Below, piece by piece: positions 33,263 to 43,238 of a DNA stretch of 43,238 bases. The stretch is from Methylotenera oryzisoli. GTDB taxonomy: Bacteria; Pseudomonadota; Gammaproteobacteria; Burkholderiales; Methylophilaceae. Both the position numbers and the translations under genes were made by a program. Below the pieces are notes generated by a model. It ran no database searches and was not told where the DNA came from. It saw only the letters and a program-made list of their open reading frames with translations. The stretch spans positions 1-43,238 of the forward strand of contig CAMBZE010000006.1 in assembly GCA_945872425.1 (NCBI GenBank). Reading direction: 5' to 3'. Each line of letters opens with the position of its first letter. Position 1 is the first letter of the stretch.

Positions 33263-36088
33263 TTACGCATGCGAGCGCACCTCACCGTCACCAAACAGAT
33301 TACTTACGCAACGCCCACAAATGTGAGGGTGTTCTGCGTCAGCACCCACATCCGCACGATAATGCCAGCAGCGATCACATTTGGTATGTGGGCTTGGCGT
33401 CACTTGCACTTCTAAAGCACCCGTACCTTGATGAGCCGTGGCGCGCGAGGTAATGAGCACAAAACGCAAATCATCACCTAAACGACTTAACGCCTCGAAC
33501 ACCGCACCTTCTGCATAGATATCTAATTCAGATTGCAACGACGACCCTAGTAGCCCTGCCGCACGCTTTTCTTCTATCGCCTTATTCGCCACTGCGCGCA
33601 CTTCTAAAAGTGTTTGCCATGATTGAATCTCTACCTCACTCAAATTATGCTCAGGCAAGGTGTGCCAAACATCTTCAAATACCGTCTTATCCGCATCCAA
33701 ACCTAGCGTTTGCCAAATCTCATTCGCTGTAAAGCTCAAAATCGGCGCCATCAATCGCATCATGGTGTGCGCAATGTGGTGCAATGCGCTTTGCGCAGCA
33801 CGACGTGCGTGCGAAGTTTCACCCGCGGTATAAAGTCGGTCTTTGAGAATATCCAGGTAAAACCCACCTAAATCTTCTGAACAAAAACTCACAAATTTCT
33901 GTACTGCCAAATGAAACTCATAACGGTCGTAATCTGCTAAAACTTCCGCTTGCAGTTTGTCAGTTAAGTGCAAAGCATAACGATCAAGTTCTAGCCATTC
34001 ATTGACTGGCAATAAATCTTTACTTGCATCAAAATCAGCTAAATTGGCCAGTAAAAAGCGTAAAGTGTTGCGAATACGCCGGTAACTTTCAGCAACGCGT
34101 TTTAGAATTTCATCTGAAATCGTCAGCTCACCGGAATAGTCTGTTGATGCTGTCCAAAGACGCAGGATATCTGCACCATAAGTATCCATCACCTTTTGTG
34201 GCGCAATCACATTACCCTTAGACTTACTCATCTTATGCCCGGAGCCATCTACCACAAAACCGTGAGTGAGCAAGGCGTCATATGGCGCACGGCCGTCAAT
34301 GGCACAGCCTGTAAGCAGGCTTGATTGAAACCAGCCACGATGCTGGTCTGAGCCTTCCAAATACAGGTCAGCTGGAAATGCCAAATCGGAGCGGCGCTTG
34401 AGCACGGCCGCGTGTGTAGAGCCAGAGTCAAACCATACATCCAAAGTATCGGTTACTTTTTTGTATTGCTCAGCGTTCGTTGGCGCATTGTTGGCCAAGA
34501 ATGCCGCACCGTCCAAGCTAAACCAGGCCTCAATACCCTGTTGTTCGACTTGCTTGCAGACTGTTTCCAGCAATTCCAATGTTTGCGGATGCGGCTCACC
34601 CGTTTCTTTATGCACAAATAAAGGCATCGGCACACCCCAGTTACGCTGGCGTGATACACACCAGTCAGGGCGATTCTTAATCATTGCTTCCAAACGCGCA
34701 CGGCCCCAGGCAGGATAGAATTGGGTTTCATCTACCGCTTTATTCGCGGCATCGCGAAGTTTTAGCCCCTGACTTCTCGCCCCTAGCCCCTGATTTTCCA
34801 TACCGATAAACCACTGGTGTGTCGCCAGTTGCATCAGCGGCGTTTTATGGCGCCAGCAATGCGGAAAGCTGTGGTTCAAGCGCGCACTGGCTAACAAAGC
34901 GCCGTTCTCCTGCATTTTCACCAGAATGGCTTTGTTAGCCTCTTGTCTGGTCAAGCCGCGAATCGCCTCAAATTCAACCAGTTCACTATTAAAAAACTTG
35001 CCATCGCCGCCCATTAAAACCCGTGGTTTTTCACTTGGAAAATGTTCGCGCATGACCAGCCAGTCATCGTTACCATGTGCGGCAGCAGTATGGACTAAGC
35101 CCGTACCCGCGTCCGTAGTCACGTGATTACCGCATATAACCGGTACTTGGCGGCTATCAAACGGATGCTGTAGCTGCAGATGTTTTAAAGCCGCCCCTTT
35201 GCAAGAGGCAATCACTTTGTAATTTTCTTCACCGTATCGTGCAAGCGTGCTTTCAGCCAAGTCATGCACCAGGATGAGCAAACCCTTACTTGTTTGAATC
35301 AAATCATAATCAAACTCAGGATGCACGCTCACCGCCTGATTGGCTGGCAATGTCCATGGCGTTGTCGTCCAGATCACCGCATAAGCGTTGCCAGTCACTT
35401 CAATAGCAAATGCCTTACTTAAAGCTGCGTTATCGACTACTTTAAAACCAACATCAATCGCGGGTGAATTGACATCTTCATACTCGACTTCGGCTTCAGC
35501 CAGTGCAGAGCCACAATCAACACACCAATGCACAGGCTTGCTACCTTGATACAAATAGCCGTTTTTATAGATATCGCCCAAAGCGCGCATAATGTCGGCT
35601 TCGGTTTTAAAATCCATGGTGAGGTAGGGGTTGTCCCAATCACCAAAAACACCTAAACGAATAAAGTCTTTCTTTTGCTTTTCTACTTGTTCAGCGGCAT
35701 ATTCACGGCATAACTCGCGGAACTTGGCAGGATCACTATTTTTGCCATGACTTTTTTCAACCACCAGCTCAATCGGCAAGCCGTGACAATCCCAACCCGG
35801 CACATAGGGCGCATCAAAACCCGACATGGTTTTTGACTTAACAATAATATCTTTTAAGATTTTATTAACGGCATGACCAATGTGAATGTCGCCATTGGCA
35901 TAAGGTGGGCCATCATGCAGAATGAATTTTTTAGCGCCTTTGCGCGCTTCTCTAATTCTTTGATAAAGCTTTTTATCCTGCCACTGCTTTAGCCAGGCAG
36001 GTTCACGTTTAGCCAAATCCCCCCGCATTGGGAATGCAGTTTCAGGTAAATTTAATTTATATTTTGAATCTTTATTTTCTTCGGTCAT
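33263..36088 (-). CDS. ileS: Isoleucyl-tRNA synthetase
   Basis: This 941-aa class I synthetase has HIGH at 69-72, KMSKS at 619-623, an editing domain in between, an anticodon-binding domain, and a C-terminal zinc motif ([11 protein letters not shown] and CGRC). It charges tRNA-Ile. A small tandem duplication (QGLGARS / QGLKLRD) appears after WFIGMEN. It is followed by lspA, the common gene order. Confidence 0.98.
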   Translation of the reverse strand: MTEENKDSKYKLNLPETAFPMRGDLAKREPAWLKQWQDKKLYQRIREARKGAKKFILHDGPPYANGDIHIGHAVNKILKDIIVKSKTMSGFDAPYVPGWDCHGLPIELVVEKSHGKNSDPAKFRELCREYAAEQVEKQKKDFIRLGVFGDWDNPYLTMDFKTEADIMRALGDIYKNGYLYQGSKPVHWCVDCGSALAEAEVEYEDVNSPAIDVGFKVVDNAALSKAFAIEVTGNAYAVIWTTTPWTLPANQAVSVHPEFDYDLIQTSKGLLILVHDLAESTLARYGEENYKVIASCKGAALKHLQLQHPFDSRQVPVICGNHVTTDAGTGLVHTAAAHGNDDWLVMREHFPSEKPRVLMGGDGKFFNSELVEFEAIRGLTRQEANKAILVKMQENGALLASARLNHSFPHCWRHKTPLMQLATHQWFIGMENQGLGARSQGLKLRDAANKAVDETQFYPAWGRARLEAMIKNRPDWCVSRQRNWGVPMPLFVHKETGEPHPQTLELLETVCKQVEQQGIEAWFSLDGAAFLANNAPTNAEQYKKVTDTLDVWFDSGSTHAAVLKRRSDLAFPADLYLEGSDQHRGWFQSSLLTGCAIDGRAPYDALLTHGFVVDGSGHKMSKSKGNVIAPQKVMDTYGADILRLWTASTDYSGELTISDEILKRVAESYRRIRNTLRFLLANLADFDASKDLLPVNEWLELDRYALHLTDKLQAEVLADYDRYEFHLAVQKFVSFCSEDLGGFYLDILKDRLYTAGETSHARRAAQSALHHIAHTMMRLMAPILSFTANEIWQTLGLDADKTVFEDVWHTLPEHNLSEVEIQSWQTLLEVRAVANKAIEEKRAAGLLGSSLQSELDIYAEGAVFEALSRLGDDLRFVLITSRATAHQGTGALEVQVTPSPHTKCDRCWHYRADVGADAEHPHICGRCVSNLFGDGEVRSHA

Positions 36089-36126
36089 CTTGTTATTCCA
36101 AAAACTATTTCAGCCACAGACAACTA

Positions 36127-37029
36127 TCATCTGTGGTTAATAAAAAACGCTCTCGCAGCCACCACATCTGCCGCTATTTGCACCTTGAGTGCATCCAATC
36201 CATCAAATTTCATTTCATCACGTATCTTGTGCAAAAACTCTACATGTACATGCTTTTCGTACAAGTCCCCATTAAAATCAATCACATGCACCTCTAAAGA
36301 TAATTTAGGCACACCGACAATCGTTGGGCGTACACCCAAGTTTGCCACGGCATTCAAACCGTCTAATTTTACTGCATATACCCCAGTTAATGCAGGGCGC
36401 TCATGGCGCATATGCACGTTAGCCGTAGGAAATCCAAGTTGGCGACCGCGTTTTGCGCCATGCACCACTTTGCCGCTGATGCTGTACGACCTACCCAACA
36501 ACAATGCTGCCTCTTGCAAATTGCCTACCGCCAATGCGGAGCGTACTCGTGTACTGGATACGCGGGCATCTGCCAGATTGACTTGAGGCAGGCTGATCAG
36601 ATTAAACTTCTCTTCTATAAAATCAATAATAGACCCGGCACGCATCGCACCAAAACGAAAATCCTCACCCACCAAAATAGTTTGTGCATTAAGCGCATTA
36701 CGCAAAATAGTCTGCATAAACTCATCTGCCGAAACTCTGGCAAAGCGCTGATTAAATCGACATACATAGACACGCTCAACACCCGCTGCTGCAAAATGTT
36801 CCAGTTTTTCACGCATGGAGCACAATCTGGCCGGTGCACTTTCTGGCGCAAAAAACTCGCGAGGATGCGGTTCAAATGTCATCACGGCCGAAGTCAATTT
36901 AAGCGAATCAGCGGTTTGCATCAACGCACCCAACAAGGCCTGATGCCCTAAATGCATGCCATCAAAATTACCGATAGCTAGCGCACATGGTGGCTGCAGA
37001 GAAGTTGGAATATGCCGAAAAACTTGCAT
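36127..37029 (-). CDS. ribF: Bifunctional riboflavin kinase / FAD synthetase
   Basis: This 300-aa enzyme phosphorylates riboflavin and adenylylates FMN. The N-terminal nucleotidyltransferase has GNFDGMHLGHQALL and VGEDFRFGAMRAG. The C-terminal kinase has GKVVHGAKRGRQLGFPTAN and a beta-barrel. Upstream of ileS with a 38-base gap; murJ is 13 bases upstream of ribF. Together murJ-ribF-ileS-lspA form a likely operon. Confidence 0.96.
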   Translation of the reverse strand: MQVFRHIPTSLQPPCALAIGNFDGMHLGHQALLGALMQTADSLKLTSAVMTFEPHPREFFAPESAPARLCSMREKLEHFAAAGVERVYVCRFNQRFARVSADEFMQTILRNALNAQTILVGEDFRFGAMRAGSIIDFIEEKFNLISLPQVNLADARVSSTRVRSALAVGNLQEAALLLGRSYSISGKVVHGAKRGRQLGFPTANVHMRHERPALTGVYAVKLDGLNAVANLGVRPTIVGVPKLSLEVHVIDFNGDLYEKHVHVEFLHKIRDEMKFDGLDALKVQIAADVVAARAFFINHR

Positions 37030-37042
37030 CTATCGACTCACT

Positions 37043-38587
37043 CTACTGATTCACTCGACGGATATAATCTCTAGGCTTAAAACCCAGCAACATTAACGCA
37101 GCAAAATAACTCACGCCACCCAATACCACCAGCCCGCTGATGTAAATTAAACGTTTCATCAAGCCAAAATTCAACCAGGCATTTGCATCGCCCATCGCCA
37201 AGTAAAGCACAGCCCCCATTGCACTTAGGGCTATCAACAATTTAAACAAAAACAGCATCCAACCCACTTGCGGATGGAATATATTAGCTTTGCGCAAGTG
37301 ATAATAAAGCAGCGCTGCATTGATGCATGCCCCCAAACCAATCGCCAACGCTAATCCTGTGTGACGTAAATCCAGAACAAACACAAAAAGCACATTCATC
37401 AACTGCGTCATCACCAAGGTAAACACCGCAATTTTCACCGGAGTTTTAATGTTTTGTCGCGCATAAAAACCTGGCGCTAAAATTTTAACTAAAATCAACC
37501 CGATCAGGCCCACGCTGTAAGCAATTAAGGCTTGCTGAGTCATGGCAACATCAAACGGGGTGAATTTTCCATAATAAAACAATGCCGTCACTAAAGGCGT
37601 TGCCAGCACAGCCAGCGCTACTGCCGCCGGCGCTGCCAAAATAAAGCTTAAACGCAAGCCCCAATCCAGCAATTGTGAGTATTCACTATCATCTTTACCC
37701 GCATAAGCCTTGGATAAACTGGGTAATAATATCGTGCCCAAAGCGACACCTAGCACACCGATTGGGAATTCCATCAAACGATCGGCGTAATAAAGCCAGC
37801 TTACGCTACCAGTTATTAAAAATGAGGCGAATATCGTATTGAGGATCAACGAAATCTGCGCCACGGAAACCCCAAGCACCGCAGGCCCCATCAACTTTAA
37901 AATACGCCAAACGCCTTCATCATCGCGCTTAAAATCCAACTTAGGCAGCAAGCCAATTTGCTTTAAGAATGGCACCTGAAACGCCAACTGCAAAAAACCC
38001 CCAATGAACACCGCCCACGCCAACACCTTAATTGGCTCAGCAAAATAATCAGCAAAAAACAATACTGAGACAATCATCGAAACATTGAGCCACACCGGAG
38101 TAAAAGCAGGAATACCAAATTTGTGATAAGTATTGAGCACTCCGCCCGCCATGGAAACCAGCGATATAAAGAAAATATAGGGGAAAGTAATGCGCAACAA
38201 CTCAACCGTTAATTGCATTTTTGAGGCATCAGCCCTAAAGCCTGGCGCAATTAGGCTAACAATCCAGGGGGCTGCCAACATACCCAACAAAGTAACCACA
38301 ACTAAAATCAAACCTAGCCAAGTGGCAACACGGTTGATAAGAGTGTGGGTTTCATCAAATCCACGTTGGCTTTTATATTCGGATAAAATAGGTACGAACG
38401 CCTGACTGAATGCGCCCTCTGCTGAAACACGGCGCAATAAATTTGGGATTTTAAAAGCAACAATAAAAGCATCGCTAAGCATGCCCGCACCGAATACGCG
38501 CGCAATCAATGTATCCCGCACAAAACCTAAGATGCGCGAAACAAAAGTCATGCTGCCGACTTTAGCCAGCGCTTTGAGTAAATTCAT
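37043..38587 (-). CDS. murJ: Lipid II flippase MurJ
   Basis: This 514-aa MOP-superfamily membrane protein has 14 predicted helices. It starts [20 protein letters not shown], with [15 protein letters not shown] and the loop [15 protein letters not shown] as family hallmarks. It exports lipid II for peptidoglycan synthesis. It is the promoter-proximal gene of the minus-strand core operon. Confidence 0.97.
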   Translation of the reverse strand: MNLLKALAKVGSMTFVSRILGFVRDTLIARVFGAGMLSDAFIVAFKIPNLLRRVSAEGAFSQAFVPILSEYKSQRGFDETHTLINRVATWLGLILVVVTLLGMLAAPWIVSLIAPGFRADASKMQLTVELLRITFPYIFFISLVSMAGGVLNTYHKFGIPAFTPVWLNVSMIVSVLFFADYFAEPIKVLAWAVFIGGFLQLAFQVPFLKQIGLLPKLDFKRDDEGVWRILKLMGPAVLGVSVAQISLILNTIFASFLITGSVSWLYYADRLMEFPIGVLGVALGTILLPSLSKAYAGKDDSEYSQLLDWGLRLSFILAAPAAVALAVLATPLVTALFYYGKFTPFDVAMTQQALIAYSVGLIGLILVKILAPGFYARQNIKTPVKIAVFTLVMTQLMNVLFVFVLDLRHTGLALAIGLGACINAALLYYHLRKANIFHPQVGWMLFLFKLLIALSAMGAVLYLAMGDANAWLNFGLMKRLIYISGLVVLGGVSYFAALMLLGFKPRDYIRRVNQ

Positions 38588-38815
38588 GCTTTATCGTTAT
38601 AATTAAATGGGGGAAAGTAGTGCATTAACAACATATTGCGCAATTTTAACATGCCAAGTGACATCATGTAGTAATTGCAAATATCAACGCTAAATAGAAA
38701 TGTCCACTTTACTTATTTTATCCATCGCAGGTTGGCACACATCCCATCATGGATAACATGATCAATAAAGGGTGTTTGCTACCGCCCGTGGAAATGCAAA
38801 TAGAAGTGGTACAAA
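38588..38815. other. AT-rich gap between core genes and the secretion module
   Basis: No gene, hairpin terminator or tRNA is seen. It should hold the murJ promoter (minus strand). The base composition changes sharply to GC-rich just to its right. Confidence 0.5.
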
Positions 38816-40096
38816 CTAGCGTTCCTGCAACGCCAAACTCATGCGCCCCACCAGCGGTTCAAACAGATATTCCGCCACGCGCCGATTACCGGTAACAATA
38901 CTTGCCATTACCTGCATGCCAGGGTAGAGTTTGTAGCGCATTTTACCGTCCTCAAAATAATCACGCTCGACTTCAATGCGCACGCGGTAATACGGCAAGC
39001 CGTCTTTGCCCGCCACCGCATCCGGGCTAATCTGCGTCACCCGCCCGTCAATGCTGCCAAAACGCGCCAGATCAGCAGCCGCCAACCGTACCTTGACTGC
39101 CTGGCCAGACTGTACATAGCCCACGTCCTGCGTCGGCAAGCGCGCCTCGATTACCAGCCGATCACCTACCGGCACAATATCCATCACCGCATCACCCGCC
39201 TTAATCACACCACCGGTAGTGACAAAATACAAGGTCTTAACCACACCATCCACCGGCGAACGCAGCACAGTGCGCTTCATGCTGTCTTCGAATTTGCGCA
39301 TGCGCTCTTGCAACTCATGTAATTCACGCCGCTTCTGCTCCAGCGTGGTGCGCACTTCCTCGCGGTAGGCTGCATGAATATAATTCATGCGTGCCTTGGC
39401 CTGCTGCGCCGCCGCGCGCGCGCCCTGTACGGCAGCCTTATCCTCCTCCACCCGGCTTTGCATTGAGCTGCGTTCTCGCAACAGTGAAAGCTGCTCGTAT
39501 TGGCTGGCGATCTTGTCCTTCAGTAAATCCTCGTTGATCGCCACTTGCTCGTTCAAAAACTTCAGTGAATCTTGCGCGTTATGAATGCGCGCATCCACTT
39601 CCTGAATGCCACGCTCGCGCTGCGTGATAATTTCGCGCTGCGCCACCATGTCAGAATTAAGCCGCTCGCGCCGCGCATGAAAAAGGTTGTTGGCCTGCCG
39701 CACCAACTCCGTGTGGTTGCGCGTAATATCAGCAGGAAATTGGATTTCCGCCGCACCGGAAGATTCCGTTTCTAACCGCAACACCTCAACGCGTAGCCCG
39801 GCTAAGCGCTGATACAGCTCGTTGATATCGGCTTCACCCGCCGCGTTGGCAAGCTCCACCAACGGTTGCTCAGAGTGCACCGTGTCGCCCTCTTTCACCA
39901 GAATTTTACTAATGATGCCGCCCTCTAGATGCTGTACGGTTTTCACCGCCGTGCTGGGGACCACATCACCGGTCGCCACACTGACAATTTCCAGCGTACC
40001 CACCCACGACCATGCCAGAAACGTCATTAGGCTGCCGAACAGCAGCCAGAAAAAAGAATGGTGCGCCGTGCTCACGCCAACTGGATTTGCGCTCAC
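38816..40096 (-). CDS. Type I secretion membrane fusion protein (HlyD family)
   Basis: This 426-aa protein has one N-terminal helix (about 14-38), an early biotinyl-lipoyl half (GDVVPSTAVKTVQHLEGGIISKILVKEGDTV), a long alpha-helical hairpin (about 95-260), and the beta-barrel region with VRIEVERDYFEDGKMRYKLYPGMQV. It links the inner-membrane ABC exporter to a TolC-type channel, which is not in the window. It overlaps the upstream ABC gene by four bases. Codon use is visibly GC-richer than in murJ. Confidence 0.92.
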   Translation of the reverse strand: MSANPVGVSTAHHSFFWLLFGSLMTFLAWSWVGTLEIVSVATGDVVPSTAVKTVQHLEGGIISKILVKEGDTVHSEQPLVELANAAGEADINELYQRLAGLRVEVLRLETESSGAAEIQFPADITRNHTELVRQANNLFHARRERLNSDMVAQREIITQRERGIQEVDARIHNAQDSLKFLNEQVAINEDLLKDKIASQYEQLSLLRERSSMQSRVEEDKAAVQGARAAAQQAKARMNYIHAAYREEVRTTLEQKRRELHELQERMRKFEDSMKRTVLRSPVDGVVKTLYFVTTGGVIKAGDAVMDIVPVGDRLVIEARLPTQDVGYVQSGQAVKVRLAAADLARFGSIDGRVTQISPDAVAGKDGLPYYRVRIEVERDYFEDGKMRYKLYPGMQVMASIVTGNRRVAEYLFEPLVGRMSLALQER

Positions 40097-41784
40097 TGGG
40101 TCTTCTCCTCGGTCGCTGGGGCCATAGCCGCCTGGGTAGCATGTTGCCGCACCATGGTCGGCACCGGCTTGTCATCCAGATTCAACCGCCAGTGCGCCGC
40201 CCGCACAATCCACGGATCGTTGGAACACACCACCACGCTGTATCCTTCCGCCACCAATCGGTTCAGCACCACATACACTGCCTGTACGCCGTCCGCATCC
40301 AGACCCTCGGTTGGCTCGTCAAACACCGCCAACCGCCCACCGGAAAGCAGCGCCCGTGCCAACGCCAACCGCCGCCGAATGCCCAGCGAAAGCTGGCGCC
40401 CCATATCTGCCACTGGCATCTGTAACCCCTTGGGCGTCTGATCCAGAAACGGGCGCAGCCCGGCATCGCGCACTGCCGTGTTAAGTGCTGTCTCTTCCAC
40501 TTCACGGCCCAGCGTCAGGTTGTCCAGCAGCGTGCCGTCAAAAAACTCCGCCTCCTGCGGCGCATACATCACCTGCGTGCGCCACCAGCGCGGGTCAATC
40601 TGGCGCAGCTCCACGCCATCCACCTGCACCTGCCCGCGCGTCGGGTCCAATAATTGCATCAGCAAACGGCAGAATGTCGTCTTGCCACTGGCGTTTTTTC
40701 CTGTCACTGCGAGAATGCCGCCGGTCGGTAGCGCAAAATTGAGCGATTCAAACAGCGGCGCTGTTGCCCCACCGTAGGCAAACGCTACATCCTTGAACTC
40801 CAGCTGTCCGCTGTATTTCGTCAGACGCATACCGGTTGTCGCCTCGCGCGGTAGCCGCAGCAACTCCTGCGTCAGCCCCTGCGCCTGACGCGCACGCTCA
40901 AATACTTCGCGCAGACTCGGGTAACGCGCCACAGCGCCCCAGGCGCGTGCCACCAGAATATTGATGCCGATCAATGCCCCCACGTCCAGTTCCTGCGCCA
41001 CCACCGCACGTGCGCCGAGACCGATTACCACAATAGTCAGCACGCCGGAACCCGCCGCCGTCAGCGCCTGCAACCGTGATTGAGTACCTTGGGAACGTGC
41101 ACCCAAATCCAGCAAACGCTCCAGATGCGCCTGCCAGCGACCGGCTAACCAGCCGCCTGCATTGAAGGCGCGCACCGTCTCCGGCACTGCCGCGCCTTGC
41201 GTCACCAGCACTCCGCCCTGCGCCGTTTCGCGCACCTGTGCGTGGGCAATGCCACCCACCGCACGCGTAAGAGCAAAACACGCCAGCAGAAACCCCGCCA
41301 TCACCAGCACGGCCGCGAGGCCCAGCATGGCATTGAGCAAAAACACCACTAGCAAAAACACCAGCGCAAACGGAATATCCAGCAACGCCGCCAGATTGGC
41401 TGGCGCATAAGCCGCGCGCACCTCGTTCAGCCCGGTAATGGCAGAACGCACCAACCCGCGATCGGCCTGTGTTAACGCTGCCAGTCGCGCCTGCGTCAGT
41501 ACTTCAAAGGCGTTTTGCGCCAACGCGCCATCTGCCAAGCCAGACAACACTGCTAAAAAGCGTGTGCGCGCGGTGCGGAATAAAAACTCCAATACCGCCG
41601 CCATCAACGCGCCCACCGTCAGCGTTAGCAGTGTTGCATCCACCCCGTGCGCCACGTAGCGGTTAAGTACCAGTATCACATACAGCGCTGAAGCCAGCCC
41701 CAGCACCTGAATGGCAAGCGAACTCGCCAGCACTTCAACGGCCAGCAAGCGGTCGCGCCACAATCGGCTCCACAAGTCTTTCAT
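40093..41784 (-). CDS. Type I secretion ABC transporter (permease/ATPase)
   Basis: This 563-aa half-transporter has an N-terminal membrane domain with about six helices (20-300) and a nucleotide-binding domain. No peptidase C39 domain is present, so substrates with C-terminal signals (RTX) fit. Walker A is TGKNASGKTT, the Q-loop is YAPQEAEFF, and the signature is LSLGIRRRLALARAL. Walker B is AVFDEPTEGLD. The position of the H-switch His is N522 (CSNDPW). The upstream gene is the probable substrate. Confidence 0.9.
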   Translation of the reverse strand: MKDLWSRLWRDRLLAVEVLASSLAIQVLGLASALYVILVLNRYVAHGVDATLLTLTVGALMAAVLEFLFRTARTRFLAVLSGLADGALAQNAFEVLTQARLAALTQADRGLVRSAITGLNEVRAAYAPANLAALLDIPFALVFLLVVFLLNAMLGLAAVLVMAGFLLACFALTRAVGGIAHAQVRETAQGGVLVTQGAAVPETVRAFNAGGWLAGRWQAHLERLLDLGARSQGTQSRLQALTAAGSGVLTIVVIGLGARAVVAQELDVGALIGINILVARAWGAVARYPSLREVFERARQAQGLTQELLRLPREATTGMRLTKYSGQLEFKDVAFAYGGATAPLFESLNFALPTGGILAVTGKNASGKTTFCRLLMQLLDPTRGQVQVDGVELRQIDPRWWRTQVMYAPQEAEFFDGTLLDNLTLGREVEETALNTAVRDAGLRPFLDQTPKGLQMPVADMGRQLSLGIRRRLALARALLSGGRLAVFDEPTEGLDADGVQAVYVVLNRLVAEGYSVVVCSNDPWIVRAAHWRLNLDDKPVPTMVRQHATQAAMAPATEEKTQ

Positions 41785-41832
41785 GCATCATCCATCATGA
41801 TTGGAGTAGGCCATTCTAGCAGAGAAGACCCA

Positions 41833-41865
41833 ACAAAAACCGGATAGCGTTGCCGCCATCCGGTT
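41833..41865 (-). terminator. Terminator of the RTX gene
   Basis: AACCGGAT / ATCCGGTT with a 12-base loop; on the minus strand the stem is followed by TTTTTG. It separates the RTX gene from the ABC transporter gene. Confidence 0.85.
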
Positions 41866-41900
41866 CTGCACATTTCCCATACGGGAAGAATCAGCCCGCA

Positions 41901-43238
41901 CTATACATGCGTAATCGCAACGGCAAACTGCTCTGCAGTAGGATCGGCACCATCAATGGTTGCAATAGTAACCTTAGCCCCGCCCCCACTACCATCTTCA
42001 TCGTATGAAAAGACATTAGTGTTCGTATCGAAAAGCCAACGATCATCTGTATCTGCCGCCGCTGCATTTGCCGCGACTACTACATTGGTATTCGCAGAGT
42101 TTGTGTTAAAAGCATTGGTAAAAGCGAACTGATCAGTACCCCAAGTAAACCCAAACACAAAATCCCCACCTTCGTTTGTTGCCGTGTACTTAACGACATC
42201 GACAACCGAGCTTATTTCGAACAGCAACAACATGTCATCCCCAACTCCGCCGGTCAGGGTATCCGCTCCATCTCCAGCGAACAGTTTATCCATCCCACCA
42301 GACCCGGTAATGGTATCATTTCCACCCAATCCCAATACCATAGTCCCCATGGTCACCGGCGGATTCACGCCGCCAAGACTAATGGTATCATTTCCACCGC
42401 TACCGAACATCATGTAAGCCTGCCCCGTCATACCAGATATGTTGAATTGCTCCGGCATATTGCTGCCAGCTGCTTGGAAGAAGAGGTTCTCAACCGAGGT
42501 AGAAGTGATGGTGGCCACCGCAGTACCCGCATTGACCGTAAGTCCTTCCTTGACTGTAGTGACATGACCGCCCGCAGCGCTCGTCACGTTCAGGTTGATG
42601 TTGATGTTGTTCAAGTTGGTCAGTGTCAACTGGTCGGTGCCACCGCCACCATCCACTGTGTCAGTGCCGCCCAGCGTGCTGCCTTGTACCATAGAGAAGC
42701 TGGTGTTGCCACCTCCGCCCACCAGCGTATTGTTACCCGTGGTAGCTACCAACACTTCGGAGAATGCAATCGGCACAGGACCGCTCGGAACGGGTGGGCC
42801 ACTCAACAGCGCAGAATAGTCCGTCACCACATAAGCTGGACCTCCCGAACCCACCATGCCCGGACCACCCACCATGCCCGGACCACCCACCATGCCCGGA
42901 CCACCCACCATGCCCGGACCACCCATCATGCCCGGACCACCCATCATGCCCGGACCACCCATCATGCCAGGGCCACCCATCGGACCCATACCGGGACCAC
43001 CAGGACCCATAGGGCCACCCATCGGACCCATACCGGGACCACCAGGACCCATAGGACCACCCATCGGACCCATACCGGGACCACCAGGACCAACGCCAAG
43101 GGCTTTCCCGAAATCCATCATTTCTTGAGTTGGGCCCGTCCCCGGGCCACCCATTGGTCCCATACCCGGACCGCCAGGACCCATTCCAGGGCCAAAGCCA
43201 CCGCCCATGCCTGGTCCACCAGGACCACCCATTGGACC
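41901..43238 (-). CDS. RTX-type secreted protein with Gly/Pro/Met repeats (N-terminus outside window)
   Basis: The frame runs open to the window edge, so only the last 445 residues are seen. The first about 130 are low-complexity repeats (GMGPMGGP, GGPGMM, GGPGMV). A beta-rich region follows, then RTX-like nonapeptides (GGNDTISLG, GGNDTITGS, GDGADTLTG, GVGDDMLLL). The C-terminal end (NVFSYDEDGSGGGAKVTIATIDG) resembles RTX secretion domains. Ca2+-dependent folding after type I export is expected. The adjacent exporter genes support this. The role of the Met-rich repeats is unknown. Confidence 0.82.
   Translation of the reverse strand, partial: GPMGGPGGPGMGGGFGPGMGPGGPGMGPMGGPGTGPTQEMMDFGKALGVGPGGPGMGPMGGPMGPGGPGMGPMGGPMGPGGPGMGPMGGPGMMGGPGMMGGPGMMGGPGMVGGPGMVGGPGMVGGPGMVGSGGPAYVVTDYSALLSGPPVPSGPVPIAFSEVLVATTGNNTLVGGGGNTSFSMVQGSTLGGTDTVDGGGGTDQLTLTNLNNININLNVTSAAGGHVTTVKEGLTVNAGTAVATITSTSVENLFFQAAGSNMPEQFNISGMTGQAYMMFGSGGNDTISLGGVNPPVTMGTMVLGLGGNDTITGSGGMDKLFAGDGADTLTGGVGDDMLLLFEISSVVDVVKYTATNEGGDFVFGFTWGTDQFAFTNAFNTNSANTNVVVAANAAAADTDDRWLFDTNTNVFSYDEDGSGGGAKVTIATIDGADPTAEQFAVAITHV
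42851..42976. repeat. Seven tandem 18-bp units inside the RTX gene
   Basis: Units of the form CCACCATGCCCGGACCAC (four copies), then CCATCATGCCCGGACCAC (three, the last with changes). They encode the hexapeptides GGPGMV and GGPGMM. Such arrays often vary in copy number. Confidence 0.9.
42977..43091. repeat. About 2.7 tandem 42-bp units inside the RTX gene
   Basis: Starts at 42977, 43019 and 43061, each beginning CCATCGGACCCATACCGGGA. The units encode a 14-residue repeat of G, P and M. A more diverged version continues near 43140-43238. Confidence 0.88.

Noticed and set aside
36403-36951. 182-aa open frame antisense to ribF
   Set aside because: Shadow frame; ribF has full motifs on the other strand.
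38751-38900. Possible 48-aa plus-strand peptide starting MDNMINKG
   Set aside because: It runs mostly antisense to the 3' end of the membrane fusion gene and has no ribosome site.
42851-43091. CRISPR array
   Set aside because: Units are directly adjacent without unique spacers and are coding.
42764-43128. Pro-rich frames on the plus strand of the tandem repeats
   Set aside because: They arise from the repeats of the RTX gene read backwards; repeats keep all frames open.

Overview
The window is a chromosomal segment of a moderately AT-rich Gram-negative bacterium. It is most likely a betaproteobacterium of the methylotroph type (Methylophilaceae or a close relative). That rests on gene order (glnD end, ftsYEX-rpoH; lspA-ileS-ribF-murJ), the combination of aa3 and cbb3 oxidase genes with RegB/RegA, a Csp-type copper storage protein, and protein-level resemblance. 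The taxonomic call is an inference; no 16S or marker search was possible.

Layout. (1) 1-4400: the 3' end of glnD, a 283-bp MITE-like element, then ftsY-ftsE-ftsX-rpoH. A CIRCE operator lies just upstream of rpoH. (2) 4400-7990, minus strand: a small lipoprotein, yjbQ and clpB; clpB has a clear sigma-32 promoter. (3) 8033-25653, plus strand: a large respiratory block. It runs ccoI-ccoS, a DUF2244 protein, coxB-coxA, a 32-aa assembly peptide, ctaG, cox3, (DUF2909 on the minus strand), SURF1, a SCO-like protein, ctaA, ctaB, ccoN-O-Q-P, ccoG, a short ccoH-like gene and a TauE/SafE-like membrane protein. Both a caa3-type low-affinity oxidase and a cbb3-type high-affinity oxidase are present with most of their heme and copper assembly factors. 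(4) 25681-31981: a TonB-dependent receptor and a Cys/His-rich BNR beta-propeller in one operon, a 13-Cys Tat-exported copper storage protein, and the redox two-component system regB-regA. (5) 31993-38587, minus strand: a sulfite-oxidase-like molybdoenzyme, lspA, ileS, ribF and murJ. (6) 38816-43238, minus strand: a visibly more GC-rich type I secretion module (membrane fusion protein plus ABC exporter). It lies next to a partial RTX protein with Gly/Pro/Met-rich repeats, probably an acquired segment.

How the parts fit. The most interesting feature is an apparent copper/oxygen respiration regulon. Near-identical dyads of the form GNGNCAAAWYGNCGC occur before the coxBA block, before the TonB-receptor operon and before regBA itself. 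They resemble RegA/PrrA/RegR boxes. Together with the Csp protein and the Cys/His-rich BNR protein, this suggests that RegBA coordinates copper acquisition and storage with oxidase synthesis. A second layer is heat-shock control, with HrcA/CIRCE at rpoH and sigma-32 at clpB. Several dispersed repeats lie between genes: solo MITE ends, two copies of a hairpin repeat with compensating stem changes, and a dRS3-like pair.
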